Assembly (NCBI GenBank): GCA_963809385.1
Contig: CAWEJL010000016.1
Coordinates: forward strand, 124,001 to 188,000
Direction: 5' to 3'
DNA length: 64,000 nucleotides
Source of the DNA: JAKAIY01 sp963809385
GTDB lineage: Bacteria > Chloroflexota > Ktedonobacteria > Ktedonobacterales > JADMIN01
Below the pieces are notes generated by a model. It had not been told where the DNA came from. It made no database searches and saw nothing but the letters and a program-made list of their open reading frames with translations. A program made the translations under genes and the position numbers. Shown in pieces: positions 39,847 through 51,366 of this stretch. Within the stretch, counting starts at the first letter, position 1. Every line of letters starts with the position of its first letter.

Positions 39847-40398
39847 ATGACGAGAGTAGGGCATTTACCAGGCGTCTCTTCGCGGCTCATTACCGCCGCA
39901 GGCTTGTGCTGTTTCATCGCGCTGTTTTCCGCAGGTTGCGGCAGCGCTGGCGCGGCTGGCGCGCGGGCTGCCGCTACCGCCTCACCCACCTTGACTGCGA
40001 CCATATCCCCTTCCCCAACCGCTACGCATGCGTCCGTTGTGGACTGCGCAACCATCAATCTTCAACCAATGAACTTGTCATTACCTTTGCCACCAAATAC
40101 CGTCTCATACATGCTGGGCGGAGGGACAGCAGGCGCAGGCTTCTCTTTGGAATGCACCCCCAACATGACTCAATCCGCCATTGTTTCATCGCTGAACACC
40201 GGATTTCAGCAAGTTGGCTGGGTTCGCTGGGACCCAGCGTCTGACAATGCGGGGGGGTGTGGAACGCAGCCAAATGACTACTGGCAATGGACCAATCACA
40301 AAGTCGCCGTTGGCTGGGACTTTCACGATGCGGCATTGCCCGAATGGCACCTCATGGAGTGTTCTCTGGCATATGCTGGCCTAACGCCCACGCCTTGA
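39847..40398 (+). CDS. Predicted lipoprotein
   Basis: A 183-residue protein from ATG 39847 (AGAGGT upstream). The N-terminus has a signal helix (LITAAGLCCFIALFSAGCGS) with lipobox SAGC, so it is probably anchored to the membrane by Cys31. A Thr/Pro/Ala spacer (ATASPTLTATISPSPTATH) precedes a small domain with four cysteines (VVDCATINLQP, FSLECTPN, GGCGTQPNDYWQW, LMECSLAYAG). No family recognised. A possible promoter (TACAAT) lies near 39794. It occupies the third unit of the cassette array and lacks the R leader. Confidence 0.75.
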   Translation: MTRVGHLPGVSSRLITAAGLCCFIALFSAGCGSAGAAGARAAATASPTLTATISPSPTATHASVVDCATINLQPMNLSLPLPPNTVSYMLGGGTAGAGFSLECTPNMTQSAIVSSLNTGFQQVGWVRWDPASDNAGGCGTQPNDYWQWTNHKVAVGWDFHDAALPEWHLMECSLAYAGLTPTP

Positions 40399-40487
40399 CG
40401 CTCCCCCATGACACACGCTATCGCACTCTCCTCGGGCAATGGCCATAGCCCAAAACGATGACCGCGCCCTGCAAGCGATAAGCGACT

Positions 40488-43771
<3,284 letters not shown>

Positions 43772-43907
43772 GTGAGTTTGCTCCTTAATGGATGGTATGC
43801 GTATGGTCATTCGCGCCACCGCCGCTCGTCCCGGCCTTGAAAGGCCGGGACACGCGACAGAGGCATAATGCCCAGGGATGTATCCCTTCGTACCGTGCGC
43901 CGGCCCT
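43772..43907. repeat. Palindromic repeats between carB and GNAT gene
   Basis: CCCGGCCTTGAAAGGCCGGG at 43830-43849 followed by ACACGCGAC, and a GCCGGCC-CTTTA-GGGCC copy at 43895-43918. They form one border of the GNAT gene that separates carA and carB. Confidence 0.7.
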
Positions 43908-44453
43908 TTAGGGCCGCGCCGTTCCCGCCGCCCGCTCGTAGAGCGCGACGGAGTAGTTGTGCTTTTCCGCGAGGCCGCGCAAGGTAAACCCCAGCCCCTC
44001 GTAGTAGGCGCGCAGAGCGGCGTTGCCGTCCCAGCAGTCGAGCCGCAGCCAGTCGTGGCCTGCCGCCGCGACGCGCTGGCCCGCGTAGTCCAGCAGCGCC
44101 GCGCCCAGTCCCGTCGCGGCATCGGCGCGACGCACACACAGCGCGTGGAGGTAGCCCGCGATGGGCGGCTGCTCGCCCCAGACCGACACGTCCTCCCACT
44201 GGAGAGTAAAGCCGCCCGCTGGGACGCCATCGCGCCGCGCCAGGTAGACTTCGCCGCCACTGTCGAGGATGCGCCGCAACGGCTGCGCCGTGAATTCGCC
44301 GGGCCGCCACTGCTTGATCCCGCGCTCCCAGAGCCACGTGGCCGCCTCCTCATGAATCGCGACGAACGCCGCTAGGCCCTCCACGTCCGCCGCGTCCAGC
44401 CGCTCGATGGCGTAGCGGTTGGCGTGGAGCGGTGGCTCATGTTCAGCGGTCAT
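43908..44453 (-). CDS. GNAT-family N-acetyltransferase between carA and carB
   Basis: A 181-residue protein. IAGYLHALCVRRADAATGLG carries the acetyl-CoA loop in slightly divergent form (R..G.G.ALL), followed by LRLDCWDGNAALRAYYEGLG and FTLRGLAE. Substrate unknown. It interrupts the normal carA-carB adjacency and is flanked on both sides by dispersed palindromic repeats, which suggests insertion into the operon. Confidence 0.85.
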   Translation of the reverse strand: MTAEHEPPLHANRYAIERLDAADVEGLAAFVAIHEEAATWLWERGIKQWRPGEFTAQPLRRILDSGGEVYLARRDGVPAGGFTLQWEDVSVWGEQPPIAGYLHALCVRRADAATGLGAALLDYAGQRVAAAGHDWLRLDCWDGNAALRAYYEGLGFTLRGLAEKHNYSVALYERAAGTARP

Positions 44454-44625
44454 TGGGCCTCACCCCCTGCCCCTCTCCTCTGCGGAGGCGAGGGGGAATC
44501 CTGCCATACGTGACTGCCGAAGGGCAAACGGTCTTGCCCCGCGCGAAACGCCAGCGCCGGGCCTTCTCCTCCGCAGAGGAGAACGCTACGCCGAAGGCCG
44601 GATGAGGCCCCCGTGCGCCGGCCAT
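44454..44625. repeat. Palindromic repeats between GNAT gene and carA
   Basis: CCCCTCTCCTCTGCGGAGG type hairpins at about 44469-44494 and 44562-44582, and the GCCGGCC-ATTTAT-GGCC copy at 44613-44636, which overlaps the carA stop region. Confidence 0.7.
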
Positions 44626-45780
44626 TTATGGCCGCGTCTCGCCGCCCGTCATCAGCGCGCGGAACTGGTCGAACAGGTAGTGGTTGTCCTCCGGGCCGGG
44701 CGCCGCTTCGGGGTGGTATTGCACCGAGAAGACCGGCAGCGACTCGTGCGCCAGCCCCTCGACGCTGTTGTCGGAGAGGTTGACGTGGCTGACGTAGAAG
44801 CCGCTTTCGGCGGGCAGCGTCTCCGCCAGCACCTCGAAGTTGTGGTTCTGCGAGGTGACGGTGACGCGCCCGGTGCGGACCTCGCGCACGGGATGGTTGG
44901 CGCCGTGGTGGCCGAAGAGCAGCCGCCCAGTCCTGGCGCCCGCCGCCAGCCCGATGATCTGATGGCCGAGGCAGATGCCCATCACCGGCATGCGCTCCTC
45001 GTAGATCAGCGCGCGGGTCAGGGCGATCAGCGCCTCGACGCTCTCCGGGTCGCCGGGGCCGTTGGAGAGCAGCACGCCGTCGGGGTTCACCTGGCGGATG
45101 ACGCTCATGTCCACGTCATGCGGCGCGACGATCACCTCCATGCCGTGCGCGGTGAGCTGGCGGGCGATGTTGCGCTTGAAGCCGGTGTCCACCAGCAGCA
45201 CGCGCGGCGCGCCCGGCGTCGCGGGCTGCGTCTCCCAGGGCGCGAGGTCGTCAATCGAGACTTCGGCGACGACATCCAGATCGGAGACCGACTTGACCAG
45301 GCGCGCTTCGGCGGTCAGCGCGGCAATGTCGGGCGTCTCGCCGGGGGCGAAGACGTGGATGACGCCGCGCAGGCTGCCCGCCTCGCGCAGATGGCGGGTC
45401 AGCGCGCGGGTGTCCACATCGTAGAGGCCGGGGATGCCGTAGCGGCGCAGGTATTCATCAATGCTCTGCCCACCCCGCCAGTTGCTGTACTCATCGCACC
45501 ACTCGCGCACGATCAGGGCGGAGAGCCACGGGCGGCGCGACTCCACATCCTCATCGGCGACACCGTAGTTGCCGATCAGCGGGTAGGTCATGGTGACCAT
45601 CTGCCCGCGATAGGAAGGATCGGTGCAGATCTCCTGGTAGCCGGTCATCGCAGTGCAGAAGACGACCTCGCCGCGCCGACCGCTGGCCAGCGACTCGACC
45701 GCGCCGAACGGCTTGCCGTAGAAGATGGCGCCGTCTTCGAGGACCAGCGCGGCGGTTAGCTCGCTCGCTCCGTCCAGCAT
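44626..45780 (-). CDS. carA: Carbamoyl-phosphate synthase small subunit
   Basis: Glutaminase subunit that feeds ammonia to CarB. 384 residues. The N-terminal domain has ALVLEDGAIFYGKPFGA and TAMTGYQEICTDPSYRGQ. The class I amidotransferase domain carries the nucleophile cysteine in MGICLGHQIIGLAAG and the catalytic His/Glu in VFSVQYHPEAAPGPED. No frameshift. Downstream of pyrC in the pyrimidine operon (87 bases apart). Confidence 0.97.
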   Translation of the reverse strand: MLDGASELTAALVLEDGAIFYGKPFGAVESLASGRRGEVVFCTAMTGYQEICTDPSYRGQMVTMTYPLIGNYGVADEDVESRRPWLSALIVREWCDEYSNWRGGQSIDEYLRRYGIPGLYDVDTRALTRHLREAGSLRGVIHVFAPGETPDIAALTAEARLVKSVSDLDVVAEVSIDDLAPWETQPATPGAPRVLLVDTGFKRNIARQLTAHGMEVIVAPHDVDMSVIRQVNPDGVLLSNGPGDPESVEALIALTRALIYEERMPVMGICLGHQIIGLAAGARTGRLLFGHHGANHPVREVRTGRVTVTSQNHNFEVLAETLPAESGFYVSHVNLSDNSVEGLAHESLPVFSVQYHPEAAPGPEDNHYLFDQFRALMTGGETRP

Positions 45781-45867
45781 GGTCGCTTCCTCCTGATCGG
45801 GTTGATTGTTGCGCCTCCCGGCTCTCGGAAGGGTCGCTCTGATGACTCGTTGGGCTGATCGTCGAGG

Positions 45868-47301
45868 TCATACCCGCGCCTCCACAGTGGCCGCGTCGTA
45901 GACCACCCGCCCGCCGAGCCATGTCTGCCGCACGCGCCCGCGCAGCGTCAGCCCGGCCAGCGGGGTATTCTTGCCGAGCGAGGCGAAGCGGGCGGGGTCC
46001 ACCGTCCAGGTCTCATCGGGGTCGAAGATCACCAGGTCGGCGGGCTTGCCTGGCTCCAGCGTTCCGGCGTCCAGCCCCCAGGCGGCGGCGGGGCGCGTGG
46101 TCAGCGCGGCGATCAGCGTGGAGAGCGGCAGCTTGCCGGTGTGGACCAGCGCCAGCAGCGCCGCCAGCGCCGTCTCGAACCCGCTGATGCCGAAGGCCGC
46201 CTCGCTGAACTCGCAGTCCTTGTCCACCTGCGTATGCGGCGCGTGGTCGGTGGCGATGGCGTCTATCGTTCCATCCAGCAGGCCGTCCAGCAGGGCCGCG
46301 CAGTCGGCGGCGGTCCGCAGCGGCGGGTTGACCTTGGCGGCGGTGTCGTAGCGCGGGCCGTCGGGCAGCGGCGCGCCGGTCAGCGCCCGCAGCGCGTCCG
46401 CCAGCGGGCCAGTCCGCTCGCCCGCCACCCAGTCGTCGGTCAGCAGCAGGTGGTGCGGCGTGACTTCGGCAGTGACGGGCAACCCGGCGCGCTTGGCCTC
46501 GCGCACCAGCGCCACCGCCCCGGCGACGCTGAGGTGCGCGGCGTGATAGCGCGCGCCGGTCACGCGGACCAGCTCCAGGTCGCGCGCCAGCATCACCGTC
46601 TCCCCGGCGCCAGGCCAGCCCTTGAGGCCCAGGCGCGTCGCGGCGGCGCCTTCGTTCATCACGCCATCGCCTACCAGGTCTTCATCCTGGCAGTGCTCGA
46701 CGACCGGCAGGCCCAGCGGCGCGGCGTAGTCCAGCGCGTGGCGCATCACCTTGCCGCTGCTGACCGGGCGCCCATCGTCGGAGAAGGCCACCGCGCCCGC
46801 CCCGGCAAGCTCGCCCATGTCGCTGATCTCGTGGCCCTGCTCGCCCTTGGAGATGGCGGCGATGACCCGCACCCGCGCGGGCGTGTCCGCCGCCGCGCGC
46901 AGGATGTATTCGACGCCCGCGCGGGTGTCGGTGACGGGGCTGGTGTTGGGCATGGCGCAGATGGTGGTGAAGCCGCCGCGCGCCGCCGCCGCCGTTCCCG
47001 TCTGGATGGTCTCCTTGGCCTCGAAGCCCGGCTCGCGCAGGTGCGCGTGCAGGTCTACGAAGCCGGGGGCGACGACCCAGCCCGCTGGCAGATCAACCTC
47101 GCGCGCGGGGCGGCCCTCCGCCTCAAGCTGTGCCAGCGCGCGGGTCACGTCGGGGCCGAGCATGCCGCCAGCGGCCATCCCGCAGGCGAGGACGCGCCCG
47201 TCCGCAATGAGGACGGCGCCGGGGCCGTCCATCGCGCGGGCCGGGTCCACCACGCGAGCGCCGCGCAGCAGGACTGGCTGGGATTCGGTTGTATCGGTCA
47301 T
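45868..47301 (-). CDS. pyrC: Dihydroorotase
   Basis: Cyclises carbamoyl aspartate to dihydroorotate. 477 residues, class I type. Metal-binding VDLHAHLREPG, then ETIQTGTAAAARGGFTT and CAMPNTSPVTD. VEHCQDEDL and YHAAHLS supply further metal-binding histidines, and IATDHAPHT holds the catalytic aspartate. The substrate-contact loop with EAAFGISGFETAL is intact. It follows pyrB after a spacer with three palindromic repeats. Confidence 0.96.
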   Translation of the reverse strand: MTDTTESQPVLLRGARVVDPARAMDGPGAVLIADGRVLACGMAAGGMLGPDVTRALAQLEAEGRPAREVDLPAGWVVAPGFVDLHAHLREPGFEAKETIQTGTAAAARGGFTTICAMPNTSPVTDTRAGVEYILRAAADTPARVRVIAAISKGEQGHEISDMGELAGAGAVAFSDDGRPVSSGKVMRHALDYAAPLGLPVVEHCQDEDLVGDGVMNEGAAATRLGLKGWPGAGETVMLARDLELVRVTGARYHAAHLSVAGAVALVREAKRAGLPVTAEVTPHHLLLTDDWVAGERTGPLADALRALTGAPLPDGPRYDTAAKVNPPLRTAADCAALLDGLLDGTIDAIATDHAPHTQVDKDCEFSEAAFGISGFETALAALLALVHTGKLPLSTLIAALTTRPAAAWGLDAGTLEPGKPADLVIFDPDETWTVDPARFASLGKNTPLAGLTLRGRVRQTWLGGRVVYDAATVEARV

Positions 47302-47466
47302 CGTTGTGTTTGTCCTGTGAATGCTCCCGGCCTTTCAAGGCCGGGGCACGCGACGCCCGAACGCTCCCGGCCTTGAAAGGCCGGGGCAGCGACGAGGGCC
47401 TAAAGGCCTGGGGCTTTAGCGCCCGTGCCGTGCTCCGGCCCTTCAGGGCCGAGAGCCTCGCGCGGC
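47302..47466. repeat. Three palindromic repeats between pyrB and pyrC
   Basis: CCCGGCCTTTCAAGGCCGGG at 47326-47345, CCCGGCCTTGAAAGGCCGGG at 47366-47385, and CCGGCCCTTCAGGGCCG near 47434-47451. The first two are separated by CACGCGACG-like spacers, as at 43850. Confidence 0.75.
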
Positions 47467-48488
47467 CTAGGCCCACGAGCGCGCGCGGGCGATCATCTCC
47501 AGCGCGGCCATGCGGGTGGCGACGCCGTTCGTCACCTGCTCCTCGATTAGCGAGGCTTCGCTGTGCGCGACCTCTGGGGCGATCTCGACGCCCTCGTTCA
47601 TCGGGCCGGGGTGCATGACGAGCGCGCCAGGCTTGGCCAGCGTCACCCGCTCTGGGGTCAGACCCCAGCGCTGGCTGTACTCGCGGATCGAGGGTAGCAG
47701 CCCCGCCTGCTGGCGCTCCTTCTGGAGCCGCAGCGCCATCACCACATCGGCGCCCGCCAGCGCGGCCTCGATGCGCGGCTCGACGGTGATCCGCCGGGCG
47801 GCGCCGGTCTGCGGGATGGGGCGCGACGTGTAGGCGGCGGCGACATCCGGCGCCATCAGCGTTGGCGGCGCGCAAAGGACGACCTCGGCGCCCATCGCCG
47901 TCAGCGACCACAGATTGGAGCGCGCGACGCGGCTATGCAACATGTCGCCCAGGATGACGACGCGGCGGCCCTCCAGCGAGCCGAGGTGGCGCGTGATGGT
48001 CAGCAGGTCGAGCAGCGCCTGTGTCGGGTGGCCGCGCCAGCCGTCGCCCGCGTTGAGGACCGCGCCGCGCAGGTGGCGGGCGATGACATCCGGCGCGCCG
48101 GACTGCGCCGAGCGCACGGCGATGATCGTCGCGCCCAGCGCCTGCGAGCGTCTCGATGGTGTCGCGCAGTGACTCGCCCTTGGTGACGCTGCTGGCGGAG
48201 GCGGCGACGCTGAACACGTCGGCGCCGAGCAGCCTGCCCGCCCGCTCGAAGCTGACGCGCGTGCGGGTGCTGTTCTCGTAGAACAGCGTGCACCATCGTC
48301 TGGCCGCGCAGTATGTCGAAGCGGCGCTTCTGGTCGCCCAGCGCCTCACGGAACCAGGCGGCGCGGGCGATCAGCGCGCTCAGATCGCGCGGCGACCAGC
48401 CGTCCAGGTCAATCAGGTCGCGGTAGGGCGGCAGCGCGTCGGGCGCGCTGGCGGGAACCAGCGTGACAGGGAGCGTCTCAGCGGCCAT
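47467..48488 (-). CDS. pyrB: Aspartate carbamoyltransferase catalytic subunit (frameshifted)
   Basis: Condenses carbamoyl phosphate and aspartate. ATG 48488 with GGAGGAG upstream, overlapping the pyrR end. Shifts near 48292 and 48146 are needed. In order: DLIDLDGWSPRDLSALIARA, then the carbamoyl-phosphate loop LFYENSTRTRVSFERAGRLL (STRTR), VTKGESLRDT, then HPTQALLDLLTI, a second-domain VVILGDMLHSRVARSN, and VMHPGPMNEGVEI. About 340 residues once repaired. An essential pathway enzyme, so the shifts are probably sequence errors. Confidence 0.94.
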
Positions 48489-49107
48489 GCGCGGACTCCT
48501 CCCCACTCGCGGCGCCCGTCTCCGGCTTGCGGATCAGCGCCACGGCGTCGGCCTGCATCCCGTCGGACTCGGTCAGGCGCACGGCGATACGCTCGCTCAT
48601 CGCGGTCGGCACGTTCTTGCCCACGTAGTCAGCGCGGATGGGTAGCTCGCGGTGGCCGCGGTCCACCAGCACGGCCAGCTGGATGCGGCGCGGGCGCCCA
48701 TGGTCCAGCACGGCTTCCAGCGCGGCGCGGGTGGTGCGCCCGGTGAAGAGCACGTCATCCACCAGGATCACCACGCGGTCGGCGATCTCGACCGGCAGCG
48801 GCTCGCGGTCAGCGCCGCGTGTGGAGACGCGCGCCGCGCGGTCGGGCAGGTCGTCGCGGTAGTCGCTGACGTCAATCTCGGCGACGGGAACCTCGACGCC
48901 CTCCAGGTCGCGGATGCGGTCGGCGAGGCGGCGGGCGATAGGGCCGCCGCGCGTGCGCAGGCCAAGCAGGGTGAGGTCGCGGGCGCCGCTATTGCGCTCG
49001 ACGATCTCATGGGCGATGCGCGAGATGGCGCGCCGTATCTCTTCTTCATTGAAGATGATCTTCTCGACGCCGGCGCCATCGCCGGGGCTGGCGGGTATGC
49101 CGCTCAT
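48478..49107 (-). CDS. pyrR: PyrR, pyrimidine operon regulator / uracil phosphoribosyltransferase
   Basis: RNA-binding attenuation protein that senses UMP/UTP. 209 residues, somewhat longer than the usual 180. IIFNEEEIRRAISRIAHEIV at the N-terminus, LTLLGLRTRGGPIARRLADR, and the PRPP loop VILVDDVLFTGRTTRAALEA are diagnostic. The C-terminus GKNVPTAMSERIAVRLTE is also typical. The ATG at 49107 overlaps the stop of an upstream leader ORF (ATGA), which suggests translational coupling. It is the first gene of the operon and probably regulates it through the leader. Confidence 0.96.
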   Translation of the reverse strand: MSGIPASPGDGAGVEKIIFNEEEIRRAISRIAHEIVERNSGARDLTLLGLRTRGGPIARRLADRIRDLEGVEVPVAEIDVSDYRDDLPDRAARVSTRGADREPLPVEIADRVVILVDDVLFTGRTTRAALEAVLDHGRPRRIQLAVLVDRGHRELPIRADYVGKNVPTAMSERIAVRLTESDGMQADAVALIRKPETGAASGEESAHGR

Positions 49108-49283
49108 GAGGCGCGTCCTTTCCGTGTGCGCTGCGCGAAGGGCAAAAAAAGACCCCCACGCCCATCTCGCCGGATGAGGTGAAGGTTGAAGGGCCGGACC
49201 CGCTGGGGGCCAGGCGCGCTGCTGAATATACCGGAATTGTCGGGAACCGCTGATCGCGGGCGCGAAGTCGCGCGCATGCTCAT
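49104..49283 (-). CDS. Leader ORF of the pyr operon
   Basis: A 59-codon frame beginning MSMRATSRPRS, with AAGGAG and GGAGAG close upstream. Its TGA overlaps the pyrR ATG. Its 3' third spans the terminator-like hairpin and the T run. The peptide has no recognisable motif, so the act of translation rather than the product is probably what matters. Confidence 0.5.
   Translation of the reverse strand: MSMRATSRPRSAVPDNSGIFSSAPGPQRVRPFNLHLIRRDGRGGLFLPFAQRTRKGRAS
49143..49213 (-). terminator. Attenuator-like hairpin in the pyr leader
   Basis: On the minus strand GGCCCCCA pairs with TGGGGGTC, which is followed at once by seven T. The long loop holds a nested CCGG/CCGG pairing. It lies within the leader ORF, so a translating ribosome would mask it. 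Confidence 0.6.
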
Positions 49284-49297
49284 CTCTCCGCTCCTTC

Positions 49298-49315
49298 CCA
49301 GCCTCTCAGGACTGG
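49298..49315 (-). promoter_or_regulatory. PyrR-binding RNA site
   Basis: On the minus strand CCAGTCCTGAGAGGCTGG: a stem CCAG/CTGG with the loop TCCTGAGAGGCT, very close to the PyrR consensus loop TCCAGAGAGGCT, followed by GAAGG. It ends at the Shine-Dalgarno sequence of the leader ORF, so bound PyrR could block ribosome entry. Confidence 0.8.
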
Positions 49316-49337
49316 TATTAAAGGTGGGTCTCGAACG

Positions 49338-49367
49338 AGTATAGCACGCGAGGCGGGGGTGGGGCAA
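49338..49367 (-). promoter_or_regulatory. Promoter of the pyr operon
   Basis: On the minus strand TTGCCC, 18 bases, TATACT. The -10 box lies about 22 bases upstream of the PyrR site. Confidence 0.6.
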
Positions 49368-49756
49368 GGAGGATTGCGCTAACCGCAGGGCGGTGTCAAA
49401 GTCGCCCGGCGAGGCGCGCGGGCGGTTGAAACCGCGCCTGAAGGGCTCCATGCGGGAACCCCGAACCCGCATGGGGGCTTCGCTCCACTCGCCTCGCGGC
49501 CCACAACGTCCGCCTGCGCGGACGCCTACCCAGCGGACGGGGACCTGCGGCGGCAGGTCTGGTGGCGGCGGGAGCCGCCTTGAGGCGCGAATGATTGCGC
49601 CCGCTCGCTTCTGGTCAACGACTTTGACACCGCCCCGCGTGCCTCCCGCGCGGTGTTGCATTGCACGGTCAAATGTTCTATACTTGCCGCTGACCGCTTG
49701 CGGGCTTCCGTCGCGGCGCCCCACAAATAGAACCAGGCCAGAGGGGGAAAAGGTCT
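49368..49756. repeat. Intergenic region with hairpin repeat
   Basis: At 49449-49530 there is a copy of the repeat seen at 16868-16965 (CCATGCGGG..CCCGCATGG, then GGGGCTTCGCT). The plus-strand promoter of the MoaD-like gene must lie near 49670. No other gene. Confidence 0.55.
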
Positions 49757-50053
49757 ATGGCTGACCAGCTGGCTGAACAAACCATCACGGTCCGGCTGCC
49801 GTCGCAGCTCTACGAGCGCGCGGGCGGGCAGCGGGTCATCGCGGCCCCGGCGGGGACCGTGCGCGAGGTGATCGCGGCGTTGGAGGCGCGCGCGCCCGGC
49901 CTGCGCTTCCACCTCTGCGAGGAGACGGGCGAGCTACGCTCCTTCATCAACGTCTTTCTCGATGGCGTCAACATCCGCCATCTCGACGGCCTCGCGACCA
50001 GCGTCCCAGCCGGAGCGACGCTGATGATCTTCCCATCGGTCGCGGGCGGCTGA
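49757..50053 (+). CDS. MoaD/ThiS-family sulfur carrier
   Basis: A 98-residue ubiquitin-fold protein. ITVRLPSQLYERAGGQRVIA at the start, REVIAALEARAPGLRFHLCE in the middle, and the essential C-terminal di-glycine (IFPSVAGG). The C-terminal Gly is activated as a thiocarboxylate to donate sulfur. It is followed by a BNR-repeat gene, a pairing commonly seen for MoaD homologues of unassigned function. No moa or thi gene is near, so the acceptor pathway is unknown. Confidence 0.9.
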   Translation: MADQLAEQTITVRLPSQLYERAGGQRVIAAPAGTVREVIAALEARAPGLRFHLCEETGELRSFINVFLDGVNIRHLDGLATSVPAGATLMIFPSVAGG

Positions 50054-50196
50054 TAGCGCCCGCGCTCCACCTGTAGGCGATGGTTGCGCTCTACACGCCC
50101 ATTCGCCCAGTTTGCCCCTCTCCCCGTGGGAGAGGGGGTTAGGGGGTGAGGTCCGCCCCCAGTGTCCTAGACGCTCAATCGAGGAGGGCAATCGCA
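50054..50196. repeat. CCCCTCTCC-type repeat between moaD-like and BNR genes
   Basis: Hairpin CCCCTCTCCCC-gt-GGGAGAGGGG at about 50115-50137. Confidence 0.6.
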
Positions 50197-51300
50197 ATGG
50201 CGTATCCGCTCGCGCTGACATCGGGGTCGGTCGTGCTGTCGGTAGGCACGAAGCGCGGCCTGTTCCTGGTGACATCACCGGACCGCAAGACGTGGACGGT
50301 GACACCGACCGCGCTGGAGGGTAGCCGCGTCTACAACGCGGTCCTCGACCAGCGCAAGGGTCAGCGGCTCTTCGCCGCCGACAACGGCGACTTCTTCGGC
50401 ACGTTCCTGCGCTATAGCGACGACCTGGGCCAGACGTGGCAGGAGCCGGAGCGCGGCATCGCCTTCCCGGAGGGCGGCGAGCTGGCGCTCAAGAACATCT
50501 GGCTGATCGAGCCGGGGCGCGAGGATACGCCAGACACGGTTTACGCCGGCGTGGACCCGGCCAGCCTGTGGGTCAGCGAGGATCGCGGCGTCACCTGGCG
50601 GATCAACGAGGGCCTGGCGGCGCATCCCACGCGTGGCGAATGGAACCCCGGCGCTGGCGGCCTGTGCCTGCACTCGATCGTCGTAGACCGCTCGCGGCCA
50701 GAGCGCATGTGGGTGGCGATCTCAGCGGTCGGCGTCCTGCGGACGGATGATGGCGGCCAAAGCTGGCGCTTCGCCAACAAGGGCACCCGCGCCAGCTTCA
50801 TGCCCGACATCTACCCCGAGTTCGGCCAGTGCGTCCACCGCCTCGTGCAGCGGCCCGACCAGCCGGAGACGCTCTACCAGCAGAACCACTGCGGCATCTA
50901 TCGCAGCGACAACGCCGGCGACGAGTGGCGCGACATCCAGGGCAGCCTGCCTTCAGAGTTCGGCTTCCCGATGGCGCTGGATCCACGCGACCCCGATACG
51001 GTCTTTACGGTCGTCGAGGGGGAGACCCGCGCCAACGTCGCTGGGGGCTTCCGCGTGTATCGCACGCGGGATGGAGGGGAGAGCTGGGAGACGCTGACGA
51101 ACGGACTGCCGGCGGGTCCGGAAGTGCGGCTGGGCGTGCTGCGCCACGGAATGTGCGTGGATGGTTCCGCGCCGTGCGGCGTGTATGTCGGCACGAACAC
51201 CGGACAGCTCTTCGCCAGCGCCGATCGCGGCGATTCCTGGTCGCTGGTCGCGGACTACCTGCCCGCGATCTATTCGGTGACTGCGGCGGTGGTAGCGTAG
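50197..51300 (+). CDS. BNR/sialidase-like beta-propeller protein
   Basis: A 367-residue protein starting at ATG 50197 with AGGAGG 10 bases upstream. Asp-box (BNR) motifs recur: SDDLGQTWQEPE, SEDRGVTWRINEG, TDDGGQSWRFANKG, SDNAGDEWRDIQG, TRDGGESWETLTNG and SADRGDSWSLVAD, six blades of a propeller. No sialidase catalytic residues can be assigned, and no signal peptide is visible, so a glycosidase role is not supported. Frequently paired with a MoaD-like gene, as here. Confidence 0.9.
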   Translation: MAYPLALTSGSVVLSVGTKRGLFLVTSPDRKTWTVTPTALEGSRVYNAVLDQRKGQRLFAADNGDFFGTFLRYSDDLGQTWQEPERGIAFPEGGELALKNIWLIEPGREDTPDTVYAGVDPASLWVSEDRGVTWRINEGLAAHPTRGEWNPGAGGLCLHSIVVDRSRPERMWVAISAVGVLRTDDGGQSWRFANKGTRASFMPDIYPEFGQCVHRLVQRPDQPETLYQQNHCGIYRSDNAGDEWRDIQGSLPSEFGFPMALDPRDPDTVFTVVEGETRANVAGGFRVYRTRDGGESWETLTNGLPAGPEVRLGVLRHGMCVDGSAPCGVYVGTNTGQLFASADRGDSWSLVADYLPAIYSVTAAVVA

Positions 51301-51326
51301 CGGCGTAGCGGCGACCTCACCCCCAA

Positions 51327-51358
51327 CCCCCTCTCCCGCGAGGAGAGGGGGCTTTTTT
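51327..51358 (+). terminator. Terminator after the BNR gene
   Basis: CCCCCTCTCC..GGAGAGGGGG then C and six T, a typical intrinsic terminator made from the dispersed repeat. It lies between convergent genes. Confidence 0.88.
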
Positions 51359-51366
51359 GGTGGGCG

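Noticed and set aside
46141..47376. 411-codon frame opposite pyrC
   Set aside because: Antisense shadow; pyrC is intact and well conserved.
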